Of a stretch of 64,000 bases of DNA, positions 8,399 through 17,407 are shown in pieces. The stretch is taken from contig NZ_FNGI01000001.1 in the NCBI RefSeq assembly GCF_900102945.1, forward strand, positions 620,001 to 684,000, in the 5' to 3' direction. The notes beneath the pieces were generated by a model. The model was not told the DNA's origin. It made no database searches and was given only the letters and a program-made list of their open reading frames with translations. Made by a program: the position numbers and the translations under genes. Source of the stretch: Modicisalibacter muralis (lineage in GTDB: Bacteria > Pseudomonadota > Gammaproteobacteria > Pseudomonadales > Halomonadaceae). Position 1 is the first letter of the stretch. Each line of letters begins with the position of its first letter.

Positions 8399-9305
8399 TG
8401 TCATGATCTCGCAAGCGCCGCAGGTGGTTGCCCCTTGGCAATGGCGTGACTTTATTACACTGGGCAAGCCCCGGGTCGTTGTGGTCATGCTGGTCTGTGC
8501 GCTGGTGGGCATGGCCTTGGCCGTGCCAGGATTGCCACCGACGAAGGCCGTGGTGTTGGGGCTGGTGGGAATAGGGCTAGCAGCCTCGGGCGCGGCGGCT
8601 TTCAACCATGTACTCGACCGGCGCCTGGATGCCCTGATGCTGCGTACCGCGAGTCGCCCTTTGGCCACGCGAAGATTACCCACGCCGCTGGCATTGGGCT
8701 GGGCCGGGCTGCTGTCGGTATCGGGCATTGGCCTGCTGGCCTGGCAGGTGAATGCCTTGACGGCCTGGCTGACGCTCGCCTCGCTGATCGGCTATGCGCT
8801 GATTTATACCGCTTTTCTCAAACGGGCCACGCCGCAGAACATCACCATCGGTGGCTTGGCCGGGGCGGCACCACCGCTGCTGGGTTGGGCGGCGGTGAGT
8901 GGCGAGGTGCATCCCGATGCGCTGCTGCTGGTGTTGATCGTGTTCGCTTGGACGCCTCCGCATTTCTGGGCATTGGCGATCCATAAACGAGACGAATATG
9001 CTCGCGCCAAAGTGCCGATGCTACCGGTGACACACGGCGAGGCCTTCACCCGCTTGCAAATATGGCTGTATAGCTGGCTTACGGTGGCGGTCACACTGCT
9101 ACCGTTTGCCACGGGAATGAGCGGCATCGTCTACCTGGTCGGTATCACCGCGCTCAATGCACGCTTCATGGTCTGGTATTGGCGTGTCTGGCGGGGCCGT
9201 GATTCTCAAGCGCCAATCGGTGCCTTCTGGTTCTCGATCCGCTATATCCTGGGTGTTTTCGCCATTCTGCTGCTCGATCATTACGCCGTCTTAGCTGGGG
9301 TGTAG
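8391..9305 (+). CDS. ctaB: Protoheme IX farnesyltransferase (heme O synthase)
   Basis: UbiA-family prenyltransferase that adds a farnesyl chain to heme B. 304 residues with about nine helices. The first prenyl-diphosphate/Mg site is in 'AFNHVLDRRLDALMLRT' (N-x3-D-x3-D) and the second region is near 'KRDEYARAKVPMLPV'. AAGGAG lies about 8 bases before the chosen ATG inside the ctaA end, so the two are coupled. It is the last gene of the operon; a strong hairpin follows and no SCO1/senC gene is present. Confidence 0.94.
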   Translation: MRDVMISQAPQVVAPWQWRDFITLGKPRVVVVMLVCALVGMALAVPGLPPTKAVVLGLVGIGLAASGAAAFNHVLDRRLDALMLRTASRPLATRRLPTPLALGWAGLLSVSGIGLLAWQVNALTAWLTLASLIGYALIYTAFLKRATPQNITIGGLAGAAPPLLGWAAVSGEVHPDALLLVLIVFAWTPPHFWALAIHKRDEYARAKVPMLPVTHGEAFTRLQIWLYSWLTVAVTLLPFATGMSGIVYLVGITALNARFMVWYWRVWRGRDSQAPIGAFWFSIRYILGVFAILLLDHYAVLAGV

Positions 9306-9316
9306 CGGCCTCGGCG

Positions 9317-9345
9317 AACGCTGCCGGCCAAGCGCCGGCAGCGTT
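9317..9345. terminator. Hairpin terminator between ctaB and the SLC13 gene
   Basis: A perfect 12-bp stem (9317-9328 with 9334-9345) with a 5-base loop lies between two convergent genes, 11 bases after the ctaB stop and 14 bases after the permease stop on the other strand. The U tract is poor on both sides. It probably serves both directions. Confidence 0.75.
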
Positions 9346-9359
9346 GTCATTGGCATGCC

Positions 9360-10820
9360 TCACCAGAACAGCGTGATCAGCGAGTAAGCCACCAGCGTTA
9401 CCACCAGGGTGCCGATCACGTTAAGCATGAACCCGGCTCGAATCATCGATTGAATCTTCATGTGTCCGGTCGAAAACACGATGGCATTGGGCGGCGTTGC
9501 GACCGGCATCATGAAGGCGCAGCTAGCGGCTATTGCCGCTGGCACGGTGATCAGCACCGCCGAGACATCCAGCGACATTGCCAAAGCCCCGAGTAGTGGT
9601 AGAAAAGCGGCCGCCGTGGCGGTGTTGGAGGTCAGCTCGGTAACGAAGATGATGATCAGCACGATCATGCCGATCAGCCCGATCAGCGGCAACACACCAA
9701 ATATCGCGAGTTGATTGGCGATCCATTCCGCGAGCCCGGAGTTTTGAATCGCTCCGGCCAGTGCCAACCCACCACCGAACAGCAACAGCACGCCCCACGG
9801 CAAGTCCTTGACGTCATCCCAATCGAGCAGACGAACGCCTGGTTGACTGCCACTGGGCAGTAGAAACAATACCAAACCTGCGATGATGGCCACCGCCGTA
9901 TCGGAAAGCCAGCCAATGCCGGCATCGTTGAGCAATGGGCGAGTCATCCAGCTCAGTGCGGCCAGCAGGAAGACGATGCCGACACGGCGCTCCGCGGAGG
10001 ATATGCCGCCGAGCTTGGCCAACTCATCATGAATCAGATCGGCGCTATCCTCGCCGGAACCCATGTCGAAGCCTTTTCGCGTGAGCCACCACCAGGCAAC
10101 GATCATCATTACGATGCTGACCGGCAAGCCGATGATCATCCATTGCGCGAAACCGATATCCACCCCTTGATTGTTAGACAAGTAACCCACCAGTAGCGCA
10201 TTGGGTGGCGTACCGATCAGCGTCGCGATACCGCCGATACTGGCGGAATACGCGATGGCCAGCAGTAGGGCGGTGGCATAGCGCTTCAACTCCCTGGGGT
10301 CCTTGTCCTCAAGCAGGCTGATCACCGACATGCCGATCGGCAGCATCATGATGGTGGTCGCGGTATTGGAAACCCACATGCTGAGAAAGCCGGTGGCGAT
10401 CATGAACCCGCCGATCTGCCGGCGCGGCTGGTGGCCGACGAATTGCAGGATTCTCAAGGCGATTCGGCGGTGCAGGTTCCAGCGTTGCATGCCTATACCC
10501 AGCAGAAAGCCGCCGAGGAACAGAAAGATGATGGGGTCGGCATAATTGGACGCCGTGGGTTCGAGCCCATCGATTCCCATTGCCGGTATCAGTACGAGCG
10601 GTAGTAGTGCGGTGGCAGGGATGGGAATGGCCTCGGTGGCCCACCAGGTCGCCATTAGCAGGGCCAGTCCCGTGCAGAGCCATGCTGGATCGGGCATGCC
10701 GGCTGGCGGCGGTAGTAGCCAGGTTATCACCAGCCAGGCTGGGCCAAGCCAGAGTCCGACAAGGGCCGCGCGCGAAGGGCGTTCTTGCTGTTCGTTCGAG
10801 GTAGGGGATGGGGTCTGCAT
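9360..10820 (-). CDS. SLC13/DASS family Na+-coupled anion permease
   Basis: Inner-membrane symporter of the divalent anion:Na+ family, expected to carry dicarboxylates or sulfate-like anions. The two SNT signatures are 'SNTATTIMMLPI' and 'SNTATAAAFLPL', each at a re-entrant loop. About 11-12 helices are visible. I chose the ATG at 10820 because GGAGG precedes it by 8 bases. The ATG at 10835, five codons upstream, has no ribosome site. Length from the chosen start is 486 residues, normal. It is monocistronic between the convergent ctaB operon and the divergent DUF2489 gene. Substrate cannot be told. Confidence 0.88.
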   Translation of the reverse strand: MQTPSPTSNEQQERPSRAALVGLWLGPAWLVITWLLPPPAGMPDPAWLCTGLALLMATWWATEAIPIPATALLPLVLIPAMGIDGLEPTASNYADPIIFLFLGGFLLGIGMQRWNLHRRIALRILQFVGHQPRRQIGGFMIATGFLSMWVSNTATTIMMLPIGMSVISLLEDKDPRELKRYATALLLAIAYSASIGGIATLIGTPPNALLVGYLSNNQGVDIGFAQWMIIGLPVSIVMMIVAWWWLTRKGFDMGSGEDSADLIHDELAKLGGISSAERRVGIVFLLAALSWMTRPLLNDAGIGWLSDTAVAIIAGLVLFLLPSGSQPGVRLLDWDDVKDLPWGVLLLFGGGLALAGAIQNSGLAEWIANQLAIFGVLPLIGLIGMIVLIIIFVTELTSNTATAAAFLPLLGALAMSLDVSAVLITVPAAIAASCAFMMPVATPPNAIVFSTGHMKIQSMIRAGFMLNVIGTLVVTLVAYSLITLFW

Positions 10821-11015
10821 GTTGTCAGCCTCCATGCTGGTTTGGTTGACGGGACGGCAATGTACCTTTAGCTAGCTAATAATTCGAGAGTAATGTTGCA
10901 AGCTTTCTCTTCCTTATCGCGACGGCGCAGGAAAGATGTCCAAGTTCAGTGTCGATTGGGTGGGCTTGTCTTGCCAACGTATACTACGCGCAGCGAATAC
11001 TGTGCCGAGGCCAAT

Positions 11016-11483
11016 ATGAACGAAACGATAGCCTGGTTGATGCTGGGTAGTGCGGTTGTTGTCGTGGGTGGATTGGGTATGTATGCCTTGCTGTTGTGGC
11101 GCAAGGTCAAGAGTCGCGATTCATTTCGCCGTGAAGAGATACGTCGTGCCAACGAGAATTGCCTTGAAAGTCTCGAAGTCATTGCTAGGGCGATGTTGGC
11201 CGACCAGGTGGATCTGACGGAAGGTAGCCTGCGTTGCAAGGTGCTCCTGGAGATCATCGATCCCAAACTGCTCGAGCGCCCCTCGCTGCGTATTTTCGCC
11301 GAGGTTCATCAGCGCACGGCCCACCTGCATACGCATTCGTCGCGACGGGTATTGACGCCGCTTCAGCGTCTACAGGAAGACCGCCAGCGTCACGTCGTGG
11401 AAGACGAACTGCGTACCGGCGTGCTCGACGCTGCACATGCTGTGATCGATTTCAAGCAGCGTTGGCCGGCTGGCTTGCACTGA
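11016..11483 (+). CDS. DUF2489 family protein with one membrane anchor
   Basis: A 155-residue protein with an N-terminal transmembrane helix (about residues 4-27), then a charged cytosolic domain. 'REEIRRANENCLESLEVIARAM' followed by 'ADQVDLTEGSLRCKVLLEII' fits DUF2489, and the C-terminal half is rich in His and Arg. The open frame extends upstream to 10893, but the family N terminus fits the ATG at 11016. No function is known for the family. It is not clearly in an operon. Confidence 0.75.
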   Translation: MNETIAWLMLGSAVVVVGGLGMYALLLWRKVKSRDSFRREEIRRANENCLESLEVIARAMLADQVDLTEGSLRCKVLLEIIDPKLLERPSLRIFAEVHQRTAHLHTHSSRRVLTPLQRLQEDRQRHVVEDELRTGVLDAAHAVIDFKQRWPAGLH

Positions 11484-11878
11484 TTTTTCTCATTTGCCGC
11501 GATGATCGACATTCAGCGCATTGCCTATCGGATTCGCCCGCAGTCTGAAAGGAGGCTTTTCCATGCGCCTAACGATCGCCGTCAAGTTTGAATATACGCT
11601 TTTAACTTGTTGTACAGGAGTGTTACCGGAATTCCCCGTTTGCAGCATTTTCTTCGATCAGTCATGATGATGGTTGCTATGATGCAAGGCGTACATCAAC
11701 GATACAAATTGCAATGATGTATGGGAAAGCACTAGCCGAATGAGCATAAATGTGCTTTCTTTTCCGAGGAAAGGATGAGTGTTGCAATCCACTCTCTTCC
11801 TGTTTGGGCCTGATATTTTGTAGGGCCCGCTGAGTAACGACACGTTACGACTAGCGCTGTGTTAAGAAGGAGTCTTAC
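11484..11878. other. Intergenic region before the OmpA-like gene
   Basis: About 395 bases, locally A+T-rich, as expected for a strong outer-membrane protein promoter. The only coding candidate is the small ORF at 11563-11667. No tRNA or clear terminator was found. The ribosome site of the next gene is AAGGAG at 11865-11870. Confidence 0.5.
11563..11667 (+). CDS. Possible small ORF (34 residues)
   Basis: AAAGGAGG at 11548-11555 stands 7 bases before an ATG that opens a 34-codon frame ending in TGA at 11665-11667. The peptide has two adjacent Cys, is moderately hydrophobic, and I recognise no family. The near-perfect ribosome site is the only support, so it may be fortuitous or the remnant of a lost gene. 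Confidence 0.25.
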   Translation: MRLTIAVKFEYTLLTCCTGVLPEFPVCSIFFDQS

Positions 11879-12763
11879 ATGAAGAAATCAACGACTGGCT
11901 TACTGCTTGGTTCTGCTCTCGTGGTTGGTCTTTCGGGCTGTGCCAGTTCTGGCACCCAGTCCATGGCTAGCAATGATCAGGACGCTTGGTATCAGTCACC
12001 GTTCGTCTGCGGTTTGGCCGGTGGTCTGATCGGTGGTGGCATCGGTTATGCCACCAGCGGTGAATCAAACGAGGATGATGCCGCAGCGATTGGTGGTGTT
12101 GCCGGTGCGACTGCCGGTGCCCTGATGTGTGCCGATTATGGCCCATCGATGAACGATAGCGATGGCGACGGTGTGCCGGATGGCCGCGATCAGTGCCCGA
12201 ACACACCTGCCGGCGTGGCTGTCGATGCTAGCGGTTGTCCGCTGGATACCGATGGTGACGGCGTACCCGACTACATGGACGAGTGCCCGGGAACTCCGGC
12301 CGGCGTTGAAGTGAATGCTTCGGGCTGCCCGCTGGATTCCGACGGCGACGGTGTACCGGACTACATGGACCAGTGCCCCAACACGCCGGCCGGTGCCGAA
12401 GTCAACGCGCTTGGCTGTGAAGCCGACGTGGTGCTGCAGGACGTCCACTTCGAGTTCGATTCCGCTACGCTGACCCCGGACGCGGAAATGGTCCTCGCCG
12501 ATGTCGCCGAGAAGCTTGCCGCCAACGAGAATGTCTACGTGCGTCTCGAAGGCCATACCGATTCCATCGGTACTGAAGCCTACAATCTCGACCTGTCGCA
12601 GCGTCGTGCCGACTCGGTCAGGGATTACCTCGCCGCACATGGCATCGATCCTAGCCACATCCGTGCGACCGGCTATGGTGAAGAGCAACCCATCGCGACT
12701 AACGAAACCGATGCGGGCCGTGCTCAGAACCGTCGCGTCGAACTGGGTGAATGGGAACAGTAA
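11879..12763 (+). CDS. OmpA/OprF-like outer-membrane lipoprotein with thrombospondin-3 repeats
   Basis: 294 residues. A lipoprotein signal ends at lipobox L18-S19-G20-C21. A glycine-rich segment (about 45-85, like the glycine-zipper/YMGG type) is followed by three repeats of the type 'DSDGDGVPDYMDQCPNTPAG', which are calcium-binding thrombospondin type 3 repeats. A C-terminal OmpA domain (about 185-290) contains 'LEGHTDSIGTEAYNLDLSQ' and 'NRRVEL', which bind peptidoglycan. There is no beta-barrel domain, so it anchors by lipid and links the outer membrane to the wall. The gene stands alone with its own terminator. Confidence 0.9.
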   Translation: MKKSTTGLLLGSALVVGLSGCASSGTQSMASNDQDAWYQSPFVCGLAGGLIGGGIGYATSGESNEDDAAAIGGVAGATAGALMCADYGPSMNDSDGDGVPDGRDQCPNTPAGVAVDASGCPLDTDGDGVPDYMDECPGTPAGVEVNASGCPLDSDGDGVPDYMDQCPNTPAGAEVNALGCEADVVLQDVHFEFDSATLTPDAEMVLADVAEKLAANENVYVRLEGHTDSIGTEAYNLDLSQRRADSVRDYLAAHGIDPSHIRATGYGEEQPIATNETDAGRAQNRRVELGEWEQ

Positions 12764-12806
12764 GGCGTAAGCCTTTGCCATTACCGGTTTGATCGGTAGC
12801 TGATGA

Positions 12807-12831
12807 GGGGTGCCTTCGGGCGCCCCTTTTT
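12807..12831 (+). terminator. Rho-independent terminator after the OmpA-like gene
   Basis: An 8-bp stem GGGGTGCC / GGCGCCCC closes a TTCG tetraloop and is followed by five T. It lies 43 bases after the stop codon. Confidence 0.92.
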
Positions 12832-12932
12832 CATGGCTGCGACATTGCGGTCGGCTCGGGCTGGACGCCTAGGCTAATCGGCTGCTAATGTTCACCTTTC
12901 CTGCGCGTCATCGCCGTCTGACACCGTCTCAT

Positions 12933-12960
12933 GCAACATGCCCAAGGCATGTGGAGTTGC
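12933..12960 (+). promoter_or_regulatory. Hairpin in the thrS leader
   Basis: CATGCC (12937-12942) pairs with GGCATG (12946-12951), and GCAA (12933-12936) with TTGC (12957-12960) extends the stem across a bulge. It lies about 100 bases before the thrS ATG. In E. coli, thrS is translationally repressed through tRNA-like stem-loops in the leader; whether this hairpin plays that part is only a suggestion. Confidence 0.3.
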
Positions 12961-13061
12961 GTGATGGCCAGGCGAGGTGTCCGCGCTATCTCGATGCACC
13001 CCATTACTCCCGCGACATGTGATCCCTGGTATGGCTCACCACTGCGCTCAAGGACGCTTTC

Positions 13062-14960
13062 ATGCCCATCGTGACTCTGCCCGACGGCAGCCAAAGAACC
13101 TTCGATACCCCTCTTAGCGTGATGCAACTGGCCGAGTCGATCGGTGCTGGCCTGGCTAAGGCCTGCGTAGCCGGCAAGATCGATGGCGTGGCGGTCGATG
13201 CCGCCGATATCATCGACCGTGACGCCGAGGTCGCCATACTCACCGCGCGCGACGAGGAAGGGCTGGAGGTCATTCGCCATTCCTGCGCCCACCTGATCGG
13301 CCACGCGGTCAAGCAACTCTACCCGGACGCCAAGATGGCGATAGGCCCGGTGATCGACGACGGCTTCTACTACGACATCGATTTCGGTCGTTCGGCCACG
13401 CCGGAAGATCTCGAGGCGATCGAGCAGCGCATGAAACACTTGATCGACACGGGTTACGACGTGGTGCGCGAGTATGTCGATCGCGACAAGGCGATGCTGA
13501 CCTTCTTGCATCGCGACGAGCCGTACAAGCAGGAAATCATCCGTGGTATTCCCGAGGGCGAGACGCTGCGTCTCTACCATCATCAGGAATACATCGATAT
13601 GTGTCGTGGGCCGCATGTGCCCAACACACGCCACCTCAAGGCATTCAAGCTGACCAAGCTGGCTGGCGCCTATTGGCGTGGCGATGCCGATAAACCGATG
13701 CTGACGCGCATCTATGGCACCGCCTGGCCGGACAAGAAACAGCTCAAGGCGTATCTTCATCGCCTCGAAGAGGCCGAAAAGCGCGATCATCGTAAGCTGG
13801 CGCGCAGGCTCGATCTCTTTCACATGCAGGAAGAAGCCCCCGGTATGGTGTTCTGGCACCCTCGCGGCTGGACGCTATGGCAGACCGTCGAGCAATACAT
13901 GCGCAACGTCTACAAGGACAGCGGTTATCAGGAAATCCGCTGCCCGCAGATCATGGACGTATCGCTGTGGAAAAAGTCGGGGCACTGGGATAACTACGCC
14001 GAGAACATGTTCTTCACCGAGTCGGAAAAGCGCGAGTACGCGCTCAAGCCGATGAACTGTCCCGGCCATGTGCAGGTGTTCAATTCAGGCTTGCGCAGCT
14101 ACCGTGAACTGCCCGTGCGTTATGGCGAGTTCGGCGGCTGCCATCGTAATGAACCCTCTGGCGCGCTGCATGGCATCATGCGCGTGCGGGCTTTCACGCA
14201 GGATGACGGGCATGTCTTCTGCACCGAAGAGCAGATCGAGTCGGAGGTCACCGCATTCCACCAACAGGCGTTGAAGGTCTACGGCGACTTCGGCTTTCAC
14301 GACATTGCCGTCAAGATCGCTCTGCGACCGGAAAAGCGCCTGGGCAGCGACGATATCTGGGATCGTGCCGAAAGCGCATTGCGAGCGGCGCTCGATCGCT
14401 GCGAGGTTGAGTGGGAAGAGTTGCCCGGCGAAGGGGCGTTCTACGGCCCGAAGATCGAGTACCATATGAAGGACTGCCTGGGTCGTGAGTGGCAGGTAGG
14501 CACCATGCAGGTCGATTTCATGATGCCGACGCGGCTCGGGGCCCAGTATGTCGCCGAGGATGGCGCGCGCCGCGCGCCGGTGATGCTGCACCGAGCCATC
14601 GTCGGGTCGATGGAGCGCTTCATCGGTATCCTGCTCGAACACTATGCGGGAGCGATGCCGTTGTGGCTGGCGCCGCAGCAGGCCGTGGTGCTGACCATCA
14701 CCGATGCGCAGCGAAATTACGCAGTCCAACTCGAGCAGCGCTTGCAGAAAATGGGCCTGCGCGTCAAGGCGGACTTGAGGAATGAGAAGATCGGCTTTAA
14801 AATCCGTGAACATACGTTGCAGAAGATCCCTTACCTGTTGGTCGTGGGGGACAAGGAAATCGAGTCCGATTCAGTGGCCGTTCGCACCCGTAGCGGTGAA
14901 GACCTGGGCACGATGAAGATCGATGACCTCATCACCCTCCTCGACGTCGAGCGGGGCTGA
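13062..14960 (+). CDS. thrS: Threonyl-tRNA synthetase
   Basis: Class II synthetase that charges tRNA-Thr. 632 residues: TGS domain (about 1-61), editing domain with the HxxxH site H73/H77 ('[10 protein letters not shown]'), catalytic core with zinc ligand C333 in 'MNCPGH', motif 2 around '[14 protein letters not shown]', and a C-terminal anticodon-binding domain from about 530. All key residues are present. It leads the thrS-infC-rpmI-rplT operon. Upstream is a 230-base leader after the previous terminator. Confidence 0.97.
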   Translation: MPIVTLPDGSQRTFDTPLSVMQLAESIGAGLAKACVAGKIDGVAVDAADIIDRDAEVAILTARDEEGLEVIRHSCAHLIGHAVKQLYPDAKMAIGPVIDDGFYYDIDFGRSATPEDLEAIEQRMKHLIDTGYDVVREYVDRDKAMLTFLHRDEPYKQEIIRGIPEGETLRLYHHQEYIDMCRGPHVPNTRHLKAFKLTKLAGAYWRGDADKPMLTRIYGTAWPDKKQLKAYLHRLEEAEKRDHRKLARRLDLFHMQEEAPGMVFWHPRGWTLWQTVEQYMRNVYKDSGYQEIRCPQIMDVSLWKKSGHWDNYAENMFFTESEKREYALKPMNCPGHVQVFNSGLRSYRELPVRYGEFGGCHRNEPSGALHGIMRVRAFTQDDGHVFCTEEQIESEVTAFHQQALKVYGDFGFHDIAVKIALRPEKRLGSDDIWDRAESALRAALDRCEVEWEELPGEGAFYGPKIEYHMKDCLGREWQVGTMQVDFMMPTRLGAQYVAEDGARRAPVMLHRAIVGSMERFIGILLEHYAGAMPLWLAPQQAVVLTITDAQRNYAVQLEQRLQKMGLRVKADLRNEKIGFKIREHTLQKIPYLLVVGDKEIESDSVAVRTRSGEDLGTMKIDDLITLLDVERG

Positions 14961-14991
14961 CGTCAACGTTAAACAGAACGGAGAGTTAACG

Positions 14992-15531
14992 ATCAAGCGG
15001 AATAACCAACGTGGGCGTCCTCAAGAGAAGCGCCCCCCAATGAACGAGCGTATCAGCGAAGACGAAGTCCGCCTTATCGGCGCCGACGGTGAACAGTTGG
15101 GAATCGTCCCGACCCGTGAGGCTCTCGAGCAGGCCGAAGCCGCTGATATGGATCTCGTGCAGATTTCCAATGCCGATCCGATAGTTTGCAAGATCATGGA
15201 TTACGGCAAATTCGTCTTCGAGCAGAAGAAGCAAAAAGCGGCTCAGAAGAAGAAAACCAAGCAGATCCAGGTCAAGGAAGTCAAATTCCGGCCTGGCACC
15301 GACGAGGGCGACTATCAGGTCAAGCTGCGTAACCTGATTCGTTTCCTCGAAGGTGGCGACAAGGGTAAGGTCACGCTGCGTTTTCGTGGTCGCGAGATGG
15401 CGCATCAGGACATCGGCCGCAAGCTGATGGAGCGCGTCGCCGCGGATCTCGATGAACTCGCGGCGGTGGAGTCCTTTCCGAAGATGGAAGGGCGCCAGAT
15501 GGTGATGATTCTTGCCCCCAAGAAGAAGTGA
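14992..15531 (+). CDS. infC: Translation initiation factor IF-3, AUC start codon
   Basis: IF3 binds the 30S subunit and proofreads start codons. The protein (179 residues from ATC 14992) has the N domain with '[17 protein letters not shown]', the lysine-rich linker and the C domain ending in '[17 protein letters not shown]'. No ATG fits the family N terminus. GGAG at 14980-14983 stands 8 bases before ATC followed by AAG CGG, which matches the non-AUG start used by infC in gammaproteobacteria. An in-frame ATG at 14923 lies inside thrS without a suitable site, and the one at 15040 would cut off the conserved N-terminal extension. A non-AUG start lets IF3 repress its own synthesis. Confidence 0.93.
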   Translation: MKRNNQRGRPQEKRPPMNERISEDEVRLIGADGEQLGIVPTREALEQAEAADMDLVQISNADPIVCKIMDYGKFVFEQKKQKAAQKKKTKQIQVKEVKFRPGTDEGDYQVKLRNLIRFLEGGDKGKVTLRFRGREMAHQDIGRKLMERVAADLDELAAVESFPKMEGRQMVMILAPKKK

Positions 15532-15557
15532 TCCGACGGCAAGTTAACGGAGGGTCG

Positions 15558-15574
15558 CAACGACGCTGTCGTTG
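15558..15574 (+). promoter_or_regulatory. Leader hairpin before rpmI
   Basis: CAACGAC pairs with GTCGTTG around a 3-base loop, 51 bases before the rpmI ATG. In E. coli ribosomal protein L20 represses rpmI-rplT through structures in this leader. The position suits such an operator, but I see no clear L20 site mimic. Confidence 0.3.
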
Positions 15575-15624
15575 TGACTCTCGGCCACGGATTTTCTCAA
15601 AAACCCGAGCGGAGTATTTCCCTC

Positions 15625-15819
15625 ATGCCGAAGATCAAGAGCAACAGTGGCGCGGCCAAGCGCTTCAAGAAGACCGCCAATGGCTTCAAGCACAAGCAGT
15701 CTTTTCGTAGCCACATCCTGACCAAGAAATCCACCAAGCGTAAGCGTCAGCTGCGCGGTATGAAGCAGATCCATGATGCCGACAAGGCGCTGATCCAGCG
15801 CATGCTGCCCAACCTGTAA
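15625..15819 (+). CDS. rpmI: 50S ribosomal protein L35
   Basis: 64 residues, very basic, starting [17 protein letters not shown] and ending RMLPNL as in other bacterial L35. CGGAG stands about 10 bases before the ATG, which excludes the longer frame from 15574. It lies 93 bases after infC and 39 before rplT in the usual order. Confidence 0.97.
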   Translation: MPKIKSNSGAAKRFKKTANGFKHKQSFRSHILTKKSTKRKRQLRGMKQIHDADKALIQRMLPNL

Positions 15820-15858
15820 CCCGCTTTGGTCGAATTCGTTTAACGTCAGGAGAAAGCT

Positions 15859-16212
15859 ATGACTCGTGTCAAGCGTGGTGTCGTCGCACGTCGTCGTCAC
15901 AAGAAGATCATGAAGCAGGCCAAGGGTTACTACGGTGCCCGGTCTCGTGTGTTCCGCGTTGCCAAGCAGGCGGTCATCAAGGCAGGGCAGTATGCCTATC
16001 GCGACCGTCGTCAGCGCAAGCGTCAGTTCCGTGCCCTGTGGATCGCGCGTATCAACGCGGCGGCCCGTCAGAACGGTCTGTCCTACAGCCGCTTCATTGC
16101 CGGCCTCAAGCAGGCAGGCATCGAGATCGATCGTAAGGTGCTGGCCGATCTCGCCGTTCACGAAAAGGCCACCTTTGCCGCTATCGTCGAGAAGGCCAAG
16201 GCTGCCCAGTAA
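15859..16212 (+). CDS. rplT: 50S ribosomal protein L20
   Basis: 117 residues beginning [16 protein letters not shown], with the long basic N-terminal helix and the '[20 protein letters not shown]' segment of the globular domain. L20 binds 23S rRNA early in 50S assembly and also acts as autogenous repressor of its own operon in E. coli. AGGAG precedes the ATG. It is the last gene before a terminator. Confidence 0.97.
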   Translation: MTRVKRGVVARRRHKKIMKQAKGYYGARSRVFRVAKQAVIKAGQYAYRDRRQRKRQFRALWIARINAAARQNGLSYSRFIAGLKQAGIEIDRKVLADLAVHEKATFAAIVEKAKAAQ

Positions 16213-16266
16213 GTGATGGCTTCGATGCCGGCCATGGCCGAGTATCGCAATCCATCGTGAACGTCG

Positions 16267-16301
16267 CAGGGGAAGAGCAGCCGCTCTTCCCCTGTTTTTT
16301 T
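16267..16301 (+). terminator. Terminator or attenuator between rplT and pheS
   Basis: A perfect 12-bp stem (16267-16278 with 16283-16294) with a 4-base loop is followed by seven T. It lies 54 bases after rplT and 61 before pheS. I see no Phe-rich leader peptide, so plain termination with read-through or a separate promoter is the simplest reading. Confidence 0.93.
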
Positions 16302-16359
16302 GGATCGCGTTGTTTCTGATTGCGTCGCAACGCGGCCCGTGACACAGGAATCGGAGTAA

Positions 16360-17382
<1,023 letters not shown>

Positions 17383-17407
17383 CCACTCCAAGGGATAGGA
17401 GCGCACG

